From: a virus
DNA: 39,748 bases
IMG/VR virus record: IMGVR_UViG_3300008339_000146
Coordinates: 1 to 39,748 of that record
Strand: one strand, 5' to 3'
In this document: positions 31,807-39,298 of the stretch, one piece after another
Position numbering within the stretch: the first letter of the stretch is position 1
How the letters are laid out: every line of letters begins with the position of its first letter
Translations under genes and position numbers: made by a program
Notes under the pieces: generated by a model
Database searches by the model: none
What the model saw: the letters and a program-made list of their open reading frames with translations, nothing else
What the model was told of the DNA's origin: nothing

Positions 31807-33576
31807 TTATTGACTATTTAAACTAGAAATTCCGCCTCTTTTCTCTACTCTAATTACTTGATTAAATAGACTTTTTGACTCTGATGCGTGATCAATGACC
31901 CATATTTGCCTATTTACTGATAATTTCGCCAATATATCTATTATAAGCTCTCTACCTAAAAGGTCTAGGCCATCAAAAGGCTCATCTAGAACTACAGGAT
32001 TTACATCTATGCTATAATGAGAACTAAGCACTTGAATTATTGCAAAATCTACTATTAAAGATAGGGCCCTAAATTCTCCACCAGAAAGTGAGCCTATAGA
32101 TCGCTCTGATCCATCAACAGTAAATGTTTCTGATATCTTTGCTTTGAGACTTTTGTCTTTATTTTCTTTAAAGGTCTTAATTGAATAGCTTGCATTTGGC
32201 CAAACATCAATAATATCTGAGGATATGATCTCATTTATAAGATCCACTATACAATCTATAATGTAGGCAGGTGCACCTGTAGAATCAAAGATGTGCTCAA
32301 CTGCTCCAAGAACTAGTTCTTCGGTGTGCAATTCCTCTAGTTTTACATTGAGAGCAGATACTTTTTTAACTATATCTGTTATCTTGTCATTAATGTCTTC
32401 ATTTTTTTCAATCTGAGACTTTAAATTTGATGTTTCTAACCTTTTCAACGCTATAGAATTCTTATATTCTGCAATTGAATTTTGTGCATCTCTATAATCT
32501 TTATATTCTTCTTGCTTTTTAAGCTTTAACTTCTCTACTAATAGGCGGATTTCTTCTTTCTTAGAAAGAGTTCTATCATGTTTATCTATATTTGATTTTA
32601 TCTCTTCTAGCTGTATCTTAATTTCAGTTTGATGAAGTTCCCATTGTGCTTTAAGTGCTTCAATATCATCAGCTTTAGCAAGTGTTTTGCCTTGTATGTT
32701 TAGTTCTGCGCTACAGGCTGGACATATGGCGTCTGGCTGCTTTGGATTAAACGGTCTAAGTGAAGTCTGCAGTTGATTATAGCGCTTCATATCTTCATTT
32801 CTAGTAGCATTTGCCGCAGCTAGAATTGATAACTTTTCTTGTATTTTATTTTCTGTTTCCGCATACTTAGACAAGTCTGGCTCTTTTACTAGCTCTAATT
32901 GCTTAATCTCTTTAACATAAGCCTGTATATCTTTGTCTAATTGAAGTATGCTTGAATTTATTGAGTCAATGCTAACTAGTGATTGACTATATATATCTAA
33001 ATTAGAATTATAACTATCTATTTTAGATTTTATTATATTCTTATTTTGCTCTAGTTCTTTTAATTTTGACGAAACTGTCTCTTTTGCATCGTTAAATTTG
33101 TTAAGATTCATTATCTTAAGTAAGAAATTTTTTTTATCTGCATCGTTAAGCGTAAGAAAGCGTTCAGCAGAATCTTGTGGATTGTACATTGTGAGGATGA
33201 ACTGTTCGTAGTTAAGTTTTATGTTTATTTCAAACTCTTCCTGAGTCATGTCTACTTTTATATCATCTATATAAAACTCTACGGCTGCTGGTCTAGCTCT
33301 TTTAACCTTAAAGCTTCTATCATTAACACCCACTGTAACACAACAATATCCTTCTTTTGCTCCTTTTCGCAATATTTCAGACTTACTAATTCTTCGTGGA
33401 ATTTTGTCGTATAAAGCAAACGAAATAGCATTAAATATAGCAGACTTTCCTGCTCCATTTGCGCGACTTGTATCATGGTCGTATCCTTCAACTAGGACTA
33501 GTCCCGTTTCGCCAAAAGAAATTTCGGCATTCTGAATAGATAATATATTTTCTATTTCTACTTTTAATAATCTCAT
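31807..33576 (-). CDS. SbcC/Rad50-like ATPase (T4 gp46 type)
   Basis: 589 aa from ATG at 33576, which forms an ATGA overlap with the PDZ gene. Head: Walker A NGAGKSAIFNAISFAL, ABC signature LSGGEFRALSL, Walker B VVLDEPFDGLD. Two long coiled coils flank a zinc hook (CPAC, about residue 285), the Rad50 layout in the short phage size. It works with the gp47-like nuclease at 20460 to resect DNA ends for recombination-dependent replication and to process host DNA. Confidence 0.92.
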   Translation of the reverse strand: MRLLKVEIENILSIQNAEISFGETGLVLVEGYDHDTSRANGAGKSAIFNAISFALYDKIPRRISKSEILRKGAKEGYCCVTVGVNDRSFKVKRARPAAVEFYIDDIKVDMTQEEFEINIKLNYEQFILTMYNPQDSAERFLTLNDADKKNFLLKIMNLNKFNDAKETVSSKLKELEQNKNIIKSKIDSYNSNLDIYSQSLVSIDSINSSILQLDKDIQAYVKEIKQLELVKEPDLSKYAETENKIQEKLSILAAANATRNEDMKRYNQLQTSLRPFNPKQPDAICPACSAELNIQGKTLAKADDIEALKAQWELHQTEIKIQLEEIKSNIDKHDRTLSKKEEIRLLVEKLKLKKQEEYKDYRDAQNSIAEYKNSIALKRLETSNLKSQIEKNEDINDKITDIVKKVSALNVKLEELHTEELVLGAVEHIFDSTGAPAYIIDCIVDLINEIISSDIIDVWPNASYSIKTFKENKDKSLKAKISETFTVDGSERSIGSLSGGEFRALSLIVDFAIIQVLSSHYSIDVNPVVLDEPFDGLDLLGRELIIDILAKLSVNRQIWVIDHASESKSLFNQVIRVEKRGGISSLNSQ

Positions 33577-33998
33577 TCTCTGCAAATCCTGTCAACTACT
33601 GCCTTAAGCTTTAGCGTTTTACCATTTCTTCTTACAATTAAATCTACAGTTTCGCCAAATTTTAAATCCATATCCCAGACGCGAGTTACAAACTCATCTC
33701 CAGGTCTTAGTCCAGCTTTCCATGCAGGTCCATCGTATGCTACATGAGTAACTATTCCAGTTAATCCCATAAACTGAACGCCTATACCCACATAGTAATC
33801 ACATGGAATAGGACCTCTGTTGAACCAAATTTTAACTTTTTCTCCGCCGTCACTATCTTCAGATTTTGAACTTTTACCTTCTTGCCTCTGTTCCTGTTTT
33901 GGTGGCTGAACATTCTTATAGCGAGATAAGACTAGTACTATGTGTAACGTTAGACTTATAGCTAGTGCAACAATAAAAGCTGATATTTTTGTATTCAT
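33573..33998 (-). CDS. Membrane-anchored PDZ-domain protein
   Basis: 141 aa. Residues 5-25 form one transmembrane segment (ISAFIVALAISLTLHIVLVL). A Q/E/S/K-rich linker follows, then a PDZ-like domain from ~68: YYVGIGVQF, GIVTHVAYDGPAWKAGLRPG, DEFVTRVWDMDLKFGETVDL, IVRRNGKTLKLKAVVDR, with the AGLRPGD turn typical of DegS/DegP-like PDZ domains. No protease domain is present. It may recruit a peptide tail to the inner membrane, or interfere with host envelope proteolysis. The ATG has no ribosome site and follows a TATAAA by 6 nt, so it is probably leaderless. Confidence 0.75.
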   Translation of the reverse strand: MNTKISAFIVALAISLTLHIVLVLSRYKNVQPPKQEQRQEGKSSKSEDSDGGEKVKIWFNRGPIPCDYYVGIGVQFMGLTGIVTHVAYDGPAWKAGLRPGDEFVTRVWDMDLKFGETVDLIVRRNGKTLKLKAVVDRICRE

Positions 33999-34004
33999 TG
34001 GGGA

Positions 34005-34011
34005 TTTATAC
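34005..34011 (-). promoter_or_regulatory. GTATAAA element 6 nt before the PDZ gene
   Basis: The minus strand reads CTTAGTATAAATCCCCA then ATG at 33998. No Shine-Dalgarno. The spacing equals that of the resolvase and 63-aa sites. Confidence 0.5.
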
Positions 34012-34367
34012 TAAGATTTCTGCGGCGGTCTAGTTCTAGTTGTAAGTTCACCTTTTTCATTATAGAAAACCCAGCCTTGCTCAAGCATAGTTTCTAGTGA
34101 ATAAGTGCCAGAATCTACCATTTTAGGAACCTCTATCTCCCAGTAGTAGTCTAATTTTCTTTCTTTTAGCACAAGTGAATGATCAGCTAGATGTTTACGA
34201 TTTAATAGCTTATCTACTGTTTCTGTAGTTTTAGCACTTGCAAGAGAAGGCATCTGCCTGTCTGCTCTAGCAAAACACTCGTCGCAAACCACATTATCTG
34301 TAGATTTAGACACATAGCGCTGCGATGATTTGCTGCAAGAGCAGCAGGTGAACGTGTATTTAGGCAT
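34011..34367 (-). CDS. Zinc-ribbon conserved phage protein
   Basis: 118 aa. The N-terminus is a zinc ribbon (FTCCSCSKSSQRYVSK, VVCDECFARADRQMP), like FmdB-type ribbons. The remainder (ETVDKLLNRKHLADH, YYWEIEVPKMVDSGTYSLET, MLEQGWVFYNEKGEL, RTRPPQKS) matches a conserved small phage protein without known function, as I recall. The ATG is in a TAATG overlap with the upstream stop. Confidence 0.65.
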   Translation of the reverse strand: MPKYTFTCCSCSKSSQRYVSKSTDNVVCDECFARADRQMPSLASAKTTETVDKLLNRKHLADHSLVLKERKLDYYWEIEVPKMVDSGTYSLETMLEQGWVFYNEKGELTTRTRPPQKS

Positions 34368-34831
34368 TAGAACTCTAAACCGACGGTTAATCCAATTTGA
34401 CTTTTTTCAGTGGCAATTACGCCAATACTTATATTACCGAGTACTCTTTTTGATACGGCAATTCCAAACTCATATTCATTAATTTTAGCGTCTTGTGCTA
34501 GAACAAGTGCACTGATGTGTAAGCCAGATGTTCTGGTTGTTGTAGTTTTGCTGGATGTTTCTCTGCTAGACGAACCCTCACTAGAAGTATCAGTTATTGA
34601 TCTATCTGTTGTAGTCTCTTCTTCTGTTGTAGTACCATCTGGACTAGTGACTTTGCGTTTAGTTGTAGTCACATTCTTGCGTTCTTCTTTTTTTTCTTTA
34701 TAAACTATAACTTCTTTATCTTTATATTCTGCTATTATCTCTGCGGGCTTAGAAAAACGTCCGGCCATAAATGATATAGCGAATGCTATGACTCCTAATA
34801 GAGCAAATTTTACTCGCTTATCTTTAATCAT
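34367..34831 (-). CDS. Membrane-anchored Thr/Ser/Glu-rich protein
   Basis: 154 aa. Residues 8-25 form a transmembrane anchor (FALLGVIAFAISFMAGRF). A charged segment (EYKDKEVIVYKEKKEERKN) follows, then a Thr/Ser/Lys-rich repetitive stretch with TTEEETTTDRS, and a beta-rich C-terminus (ISIGVIATEKSQIGLTVGLE). Similar anchored low-complexity proteins are common in phages; an inner spanin is one possibility but is unproven. The ribosome site is AGGAG. Confidence 0.5.
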   Translation of the reverse strand: MIKDKRVKFALLGVIAFAISFMAGRFSKPAEIIAEYKDKEVIVYKEKKEERKNVTTTKRKVTSPDGTTTEEETTTDRSITDTSSEGSSSRETSSKTTTTRTSGLHISALVLAQDAKINEYEFGIAVSKRVLGNISIGVIATEKSQIGLTVGLEF

Positions 34832-34832
34832 A

Positions 34833-36506
34833 CTACTCTCCTGCAGTGCTCATCATATCTCTAAAGGCCTGCTTAGACATTGCTAATTGATTTTCAAGCT
34901 GAGAATCGCGAGGAACACAGACTATGCCTCCGCATGTTATTAGTAGCGACGCTACGGACAATGCATTACCTATTGCTACACGAGCTACTTTAGCGGGTTC
35001 AATAATTCCTGCCTCAAAAGGATCAACCACTTCATGTTTGTTAGCATCAAATACTTTACCATTAGAAAGAATTTTTGCTATGTCTTCATGATTTTCTCCA
35101 CAATTTGTCAGCAGTAATTTAAAAGGTTCTCTTAATGCGTTAGACATAATAGACCAAGATGGCCTTGCATCTGATAAAGAATCATCTATGATTTTAGCTA
35201 GCTCTAGCTGAACAAGGCATCCGCCAGGAATTACGCCTTCTGCTATGGCAGATCTTACTGCCTCTACGGCATCTTCTACTCTTGCTTTACGTTCACGCAC
35301 CTTTAAATCAGATACACCGCCTACAAATATTGTAGATATACCGCCTGTAAGTTTGGCTATGTTAGCTCTAACATGCATTTTATCTACCTCTGAAAAACAG
35401 CTTTCTTCTAGTGCCTTAAGCTCAAGGATACGCTGCTCTAGTTGTTCAGAGTCTGGCTGAGCCATAATAAATGTCTCATATGTGTTAGATTTAGCGAAAC
35501 TAAATTGACCAAAATCATCGCTAGTGATATCTTCTACTGTAGATGGATCAAATAGTCTAGCACCAGTATATGCAGCCATGTCTTCTAAGAAGACTGTTCT
35601 AGAGTTCGGTAAGCCAGAGCGAGGAGTCTTAATTGGACAGATGGTTATTCCACCTTTGATATTTTTCACTATTTTATCTAAGACTAGATCAGAAAAATCA
35701 TGTGCTATTATCATGAGCGGCGATCCATAAAGATCAGTGCCTTCAATTGCTTCCTGAACAAATGCAAGTGATTTAAGATCATTTATAGTGCCATTATAAA
35801 GAAAAACATAACCGTTATCCATCTTGCACTGCTGATTGGTTCTGTCATTGATAAACATAGGGCCAAGTTGACCTAAATCTTTTAGGCCAGAAGTTACTAC
35901 ATAACCGTCTATTGTCTCAACTCGCATCTCATCGCCTTGAGCTTCTTCAATTATGATATGCCCATCATCGCCTGCAGACATAACTGCGTCCACAACAACA
36001 TTAGCAATACGAGTATCACCATTAGCTGATATTGTAGCTACACTTCTAAGATTATCTTCGCCTTGAACTGGAACAGCTCTTGTCTTAATATAGGGAACTA
36101 TAACTTCATCGTATAGCTCTTCTAGATCATTAACAATTCGCTGTGGATTATATTTCTTATTGCTTAAGACAAAATCTTGACCATATTGAGTTATAGCGTT
36201 AGCCAGCACAATAGCAGTAGTAGTTCCATCTCCTGCGTCTTTTGCAGTATTGATGCAAATTTCTTTAGCTGCTTCTACAATAATATTATGTTCAGCTTTA
36301 TCAACTCCGAGTGATTTAGCCACAGTAACGCCATCTTTAGTGGCTAACGGTGGTTGGCCATCTCGCTCAATTAATACAGCTCGTCCTCCTGGTCCAAGGG
36401 TTGAGCCGACGATAGTAGCCATGTCTTTAATCGATGATGCAACGATCTTGTTTAATCGTTCTTTGTCTGCAATTATGTCTTTGGCTTTAGATTTTTCATA
36501 GAGCAT
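34833..36506 (-). CDS. groEL: Phage GroEL (group I chaperonin)
   Basis: 557 aa from ATG at 36506 (AAGGTGG upstream). Group I chaperonin signatures: TLGPGGR (36-42), TKDGVTVAKSL (56-66), DAGDGTTTA for ATP binding (90-98), NIAKLTGGISTIFVGG and RKARVEDAVEAVRSAIAEGV with VIPGGC. E. coli GroEL has 548 aa. The C-terminal GGM tail of bacterial GroEL is absent; it ends MMSTAGE. It folds proteins in an ATP-driven chamber, probably phage virion proteins. No GroES or gp31-like gene is in the window. GroEL is known in some jumbo and other large phages. Confidence 0.95.
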   Translation of the reverse strand: MLYEKSKAKDIIADKERLNKIVASSIKDMATIVGSTLGPGGRAVLIERDGQPPLATKDGVTVAKSLGVDKAEHNIIVEAAKEICINTAKDAGDGTTTAIVLANAITQYGQDFVLSNKKYNPQRIVNDLEELYDEVIVPYIKTRAVPVQGEDNLRSVATISANGDTRIANVVVDAVMSAGDDGHIIIEEAQGDEMRVETIDGYVVTSGLKDLGQLGPMFINDRTNQQCKMDNGYVFLYNGTINDLKSLAFVQEAIEGTDLYGSPLMIIAHDFSDLVLDKIVKNIKGGITICPIKTPRSGLPNSRTVFLEDMAAYTGARLFDPSTVEDITSDDFGQFSFAKSNTYETFIMAQPDSEQLEQRILELKALEESCFSEVDKMHVRANIAKLTGGISTIFVGGVSDLKVRERKARVEDAVEAVRSAIAEGVIPGGCLVQLELAKIIDDSLSDARPSWSIMSNALREPFKLLLTNCGENHEDIAKILSNGKVFDANKHEVVDPFEAGIIEPAKVARVAIGNALSVASLLITCGGIVCVPRDSQLENQLAMSKQAFRDMMSTAGE

Positions 36507-36507
36507 A

Positions 36508-37200
36508 CTATTTTCCACCTTCAAATTCTTTAACTATTTTTTTATACTTATTTAGCTTACGTGAATCAATTTCAAAACCATAAAAAGAATGACCTAATTT
36601 AAGACAAGACTGAAGCGCTGCTGCAGTGCCCATGTATGGATCAAAGACTACAGATCCAGGAAGTATATCCGTCATACGTATTAGCAATTCAGCTAAATCT
36701 ACAGGATACGAATCTTCTAGAGAGCCAGTTTCTATCGTCCAAGAATTACCAGGGCAACTCTGGTCATCGTCTATCTTAAGATATTCCCTAATAGGTAATC
36801 TATCTAGTTTCCAGACTTTACCATTACAGAAATAAAGAACATATTCATGAGAATTTACTAGATTTGATTCGCTACGCTTACCAGGCAACCAGGACTTATT
36901 GAGTATGATATTGTCAATATGTTCAAAGCCAGCATCAGTCATTATATTAGCAAGTTCAAATGGTCGACTTTTACACTCATTAGGAGCGTAGCATATGAGG
37001 AACACTATTCCATTTTTTACAGTGTTTGCCTTAAGTCTGTCAGCAAATTGACGCATTATGCTAGCAGAATAACCATCTCGCTTTCGTATAGGCACACGAC
37101 ATATAGTTACCTCTATATTGTTTGGCCATATAGCGTTAGCATCTAGAGGTCCTAGATTAGAAATGCGAATATTCGTAGCAAATAGGCTGTTTATGTCCAT
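36508..37200 (-). CDS. DNA methyltransferase-like protein with degenerate catalytic motif
   Basis: 230 aa. The C-terminal third is a SAM-binding block of beta-class N6A/N4C methyltransferases: DILPGSVVFDPYMGTAAALQ, then GHSFYGFEIDSRKLNKYKKI. Upstream are the usual spacers (HEYVLYFCNGKVWK, NSWTIETGS). The position where DPPY/SPPY belongs (~30-40) reads IEVTICRVPIRKRDGY, without the motif. It may be an inactive homologue that binds DNA or SAM, or a divergent enzyme. The ATG at 37200 has no ribosome site and lies 9 nt from a -10 element, so it is probably leaderless. Confidence 0.75.
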   Translation of the reverse strand: MDINSLFATNIRISNLGPLDANAIWPNNIEVTICRVPIRKRDGYSASIMRQFADRLKANTVKNGIVFLICYAPNECKSRPFELANIMTDAGFEHIDNIILNKSWLPGKRSESNLVNSHEYVLYFCNGKVWKLDRLPIREYLKIDDDQSCPGNSWTIETGSLEDSYPVDLAELLIRMTDILPGSVVFDPYMGTAAALQSCLKLGHSFYGFEIDSRKLNKYKKIVKEFEGGK

Positions 37201-37209
37201 TGTCAGATT

Positions 37210-37216
37210 ATTATAC
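37210..37216 (-). promoter_or_regulatory. GTATAAT element 9 nt before the methyltransferase-like gene
   Basis: The minus strand reads ATAAGTATAATAATCTGACA then ATG. No Shine-Dalgarno, so the predicted leader is 2-3 nt. Confidence 0.65.
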
Positions 37217-37221
37217 TTATA

Positions 37222-37653
37222 TTAATAGCCTCTAGCTTGACGATCAAAATTTTCTTTGTTCTTTGTAACATAGAGTTTTTCAAATATATCACCATCTATA
37301 CCTAGAGCTAGGCCAATATTCATAAAGAAGTGAAACACATCAATATATTCGTAGTAGGTCTCAAGCATTTCTTCTTGTGATCTAAAGCCTTCCAGGGCAT
37401 TCTCAGGATATGTCTTCCATTCTTTAAATGGGAGACGCTCCAGTAGTTCAGCCATCTCTAGATTCATATTGCGCCATTGTCTAGATATGTCGTCAACTCG
37501 TTCTTTGAATGAAGCGCTATCGTAGTCTAAAGCTCTGTCCTTAGAGGCTAAATGCTTTTGTAATAACGCTTGCATTTTAAACATATCTACTATTGGATTT
37601 GATAGTCTAGGGCAGTCTGTGAATAAATCGGCACATTTATTTTCTGGATTCAT
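37222..37653 (-). CDS. Dimeric dUTPase-like (all-alpha NTP pyrophosphatase)
   Basis: 143 aa. The dUTPase_2 pattern is visible: helix 1 MFKMQALLQKHL, NLEMAELLERLPFKEWK with metal-binding acids (E66, E69), ETYYEYIDVFHFFMNIGLAL with E102 and D105, and the ending YVTKNKENFDRQARGY. These enzymes hydrolyse dUTP to dUMP and pyrophosphate, keeping uracil out of DNA and supplying dUMP for dTMP. The ribosome site AGGAG lies 21 nt or less after the promoter. Confidence 0.85.
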   Translation of the reverse strand: MNPENKCADLFTDCPRLSNPIVDMFKMQALLQKHLASKDRALDYDSASFKERVDDISRQWRNMNLEMAELLERLPFKEWKTYPENALEGFRSQEEMLETYYEYIDVFHFFMNIGLALGIDGDIFEKLYVTKNKENFDRQARGY

Positions 37654-37674
37654 GCTTACTCCTATTATGAGGAG

Positions 37675-37681
37675 ATTATAC
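37675..37681 (-). promoter_or_regulatory. GTATAAT -10 element upstream of the dUTPase-like gene
   Basis: The minus strand reads GCTGCTGTATAATCTCC. It is 21 nt before the ATG with AGGAG. The region where a -35 would lie overlaps the hairpin stem described next. Confidence 0.65.
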
Positions 37682-37688
37682 AGCAGCT

Positions 37689-37730
37689 AAAAAAATAGTC
37701 TAGTTAAGATACTAATACAGTACTAGACTA
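37689..37730 (-). terminator. Probable AT-rich intrinsic terminator upstream of dUTPase
   Basis: On the minus strand, perfect 9-bp arms TAGTCTAGT (37730-37722 read as complement) and ACTAGACTA (37704-37696) are followed directly by TTTTTTT (37695-37689). The loop can pair further (TACT/AGTA). It lies in the 140-bp gap downstream of the 85-aa gene. The AT-rich stem suggests partial efficiency. Confidence 0.6.
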
Positions 37731-37749
37731 GTATGGTGGGCAGTCTAGT
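37696..37749. repeat. Three alternating copies of an AGTCTAGT element
   Basis: AGTCTAGT at 37697-37704, its inverse ACTAGACT at 37722-37729, and AGTCTAGT again at 37742-37749. The middle copy can pair with either neighbour, giving two mutually exclusive hairpins; only one precedes the T tract. Confidence 0.75.
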
Positions 37750-37793
37750 GTATTTTACCTAAGACATTAAAAAAAAATTAAAAAAATGAATAA

Positions 37794-38051
37794 TTACAAA
37801 TCTTTAGCTGCTATATCAAACAGTCTCATCATGGTAAGCCAAAGAATCATAGTGTAATAGACATTTGCCTCTATGAAAAGATGTGACTGATAGGATCTTG
37901 TTTCACCAGTGTCGTCCTGAATTGTTATCCAGTCGTCTCCATTTAACGATAATACAACATACTGCTTGTCCTCAGTTATATAAGGAACTAGCGATGATGG
38001 GCTAACTACTATCATCCCTACTTCTATATCAGGTATAGTTAGACTAAACAT
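37794..38051 (-). CDS. Hypothetical small protein (85 aa)
   Basis: 85 aa. A beta-rich N-terminal part (PDIEVGMIVVSPSSLVPY, QYVVLSLNGDDWITIQDDTG) resembles small SH3-like phage proteins, followed by a hydrophobic helix (ANVYYTMILWLTMMRLF). The ribosome site is weak. It lies 1 nt after the endolysin-like stop. If the C-terminal helix spans the membrane it could assist lysis, but it is short for a holin and this is speculation. Confidence 0.45.
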   Translation of the reverse strand: MFSLTIPDIEVGMIVVSPSSLVPYITEDKQYVVLSLNGDDWITIQDDTGETRSYQSHLFIEANVYYTMILWLTMMRLFDIAAKDL

Positions 38052-38052
38052 A

Positions 38053-38508
38053 CTATTCTTTCTCTATGTCTTCTAGAGAAACTTTGATGTCTTTTTTAGA
38101 AGGAGTTTTTGTTGTTTTTTTAGAGCGAAGATCCCATCTGGCTTTTTTACCTCTAGAGTCTACATGTGTGAAGGTATCGTATCTGCCTAGACCATCAAAT
38201 AGCTTTTCAGCACAGTCAGCCACCTCATCCGGCGACATACCCTTAACTGCTATATCCGTAGCAGTGCCTTTCATGTGCTGCGAGTTCTTTTCGCCGCCTA
38301 TGGCAGTATTGTGATCTAGGCATCTGTAGGCTGAATTTATAGATATTGAGCGGCCTATATAGTCTCTAAGTTGTTGTAATCGTTCAATATGATCAAGATC
38401 TATGAGCGTTTCCTGGCACTTGCCACATTTACAATCAAACTCTTTAGCTGAAAAATTAGTAGAGAGTTTACTAGAATCGCCTCTTTTAAATTTTTTTATG
38501 TTGGCCAT
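38053..38508 (-). CDS. Peptidase M15-like endolysin
   Basis: 151 aa. A clear M15_3-type zinc peptidase: FDCKCGKCQETLID, RDYIGRSISINSAYRCLDHN, GGEKNSQHMKGTATDIAVKG (H78, D85) and YDTFTHVDSRGKKARWD (H115, D117). The three zinc ligands are present. It should cut peptide cross-links of peptidoglycan, as endolysin or virion lysin. No signal peptide, so it would need a holin or virion delivery. The basic C-terminus (RSKKTTKTPSKK) may bind the wall. The ribosome site is AGAGGT. Confidence 0.88.
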   Translation of the reverse strand: MANIKKFKRGDSSKLSTNFSAKEFDCKCGKCQETLIDLDHIERLQQLRDYIGRSISINSAYRCLDHNTAIGGEKNSQHMKGTATDIAVKGMSPDEVADCAEKLFDGLGRYDTFTHVDSRGKKARWDLRSKKTTKTPSKKDIKVSLEDIEKE

Positions 38509-38539
38509 AGAATACCTCTAGGCCATATTCTATCATTTA

Positions 38540-39298
38540 CTAGAGCTTATGATATCTCTTAAAAGCGTCCATTGCTCTATTGAAAACACTTTGAGCATGC
38601 TCTTCTTCTTTTTCAATAGTGTCATCTTCATCTTCGAGATCCTGCGCTTTCTCGTAAGCATCCCAGGTATGGTCAACATGCTTATCTAAAACGGGATCTG
38701 TATGCTGTCTATAATCAACCGTGTCTTTTTCATCCACATCTTCCATAGCACCTTTACCAGGATTGACTAAGTCCATCGCTTCAGCATGAACTTTTTTGTT
38801 GTGCTTTCCAAAATTTAAGCCAGTATATTCACTAGGCGTGCCACCTCTTCCATGATAATTTCTTAATATACCTTCAACTGCATCTAGACCACCATGATGG
38901 TCATGTATATCTTTAAGATCTCTAACACCATCTAGATGATGGCCTATCATATCATCAAAATCGCTGCTGGATCTAGGTGTGACATTAAACGCATGACCTA
39001 TATCTATAGATCCCTTGGGAGCTTTTTTTAAAAAGTCAAGAATATCTTCTTGTGGTTGATTGTTAGCTAGCATACTATCTAGTGTTGCTCTATTCTTAGC
39101 TTGTAAATGTTTATTGGGATTAGTGTAGGCTTGCAATCCATCGCACCAGTCATAGTGCATATGAGGAGCTGCTGTATGATGAGCTCCGCAGTTGCAAGCG
39201 CCTTTAGGGACTTGCTTATTTACAAAAGCTTTTCTTAGCAGCTGCCATTGGCCATTGTCTGAGGTTTTAAGTAGTTCTCTGATTATTTTAAAACTCAT
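38540..39298 (-). CDS. His/Asp-rich protein, paralogue of the gene at 39313
   Basis: 252 aa. The N-terminus MSFKIIRELLKTSDNGQWQL is followed by CNCGAHHTAAPHMHYDWC, a His/Cys cluster that might bind metal. Residues ~115-160 (MIGHHLDGVRDLKDIHDHHG, LDAVEGILRNYHGRGG) are almost identical to the neighbour. The C-terminus is acidic and ends NRAMDAFKRYHKL, matching the neighbour's HRAMDTFKKYHRL. The ATG has no ribosome site; TATAAA lies 13 nt upstream. Family and function unknown. Confidence 0.6.
   Translation of the reverse strand: MSFKIIRELLKTSDNGQWQLLRKAFVNKQVPKGACNCGAHHTAAPHMHYDWCDGLQAYTNPNKHLQAKNRATLDSMLANNQPQEDILDFLKKAPKGSIDIGHAFNVTPRSSSDFDDMIGHHLDGVRDLKDIHDHHGGLDAVEGILRNYHGRGGTPSEYTGLNFGKHNKKVHAEAMDLVNPGKGAMEDVDEKDTVDYRQHTDPVLDKHVDHTWDAYEKAQDLEDEDDTIEKEEEHAQSVFNRAMDAFKRYHKL
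38851..38941 (-). repeat. Direct repeat copy 1 (in the 252-aa gene)
   Basis: 91 bp identical to 39657-39747 except for one base (38927 a versus 39733 g). It covers the HHLDGVRDLKD to ILRNYHG coding region. Confidence 0.95.

Noticed and set aside
37654-37793. tRNA or small RNA gene in the 140-bp gap
   Set aside because: No cloverleaf or CCA-type end; structure is explained by the alternating AGTCTAGT hairpins and A/T tracts.
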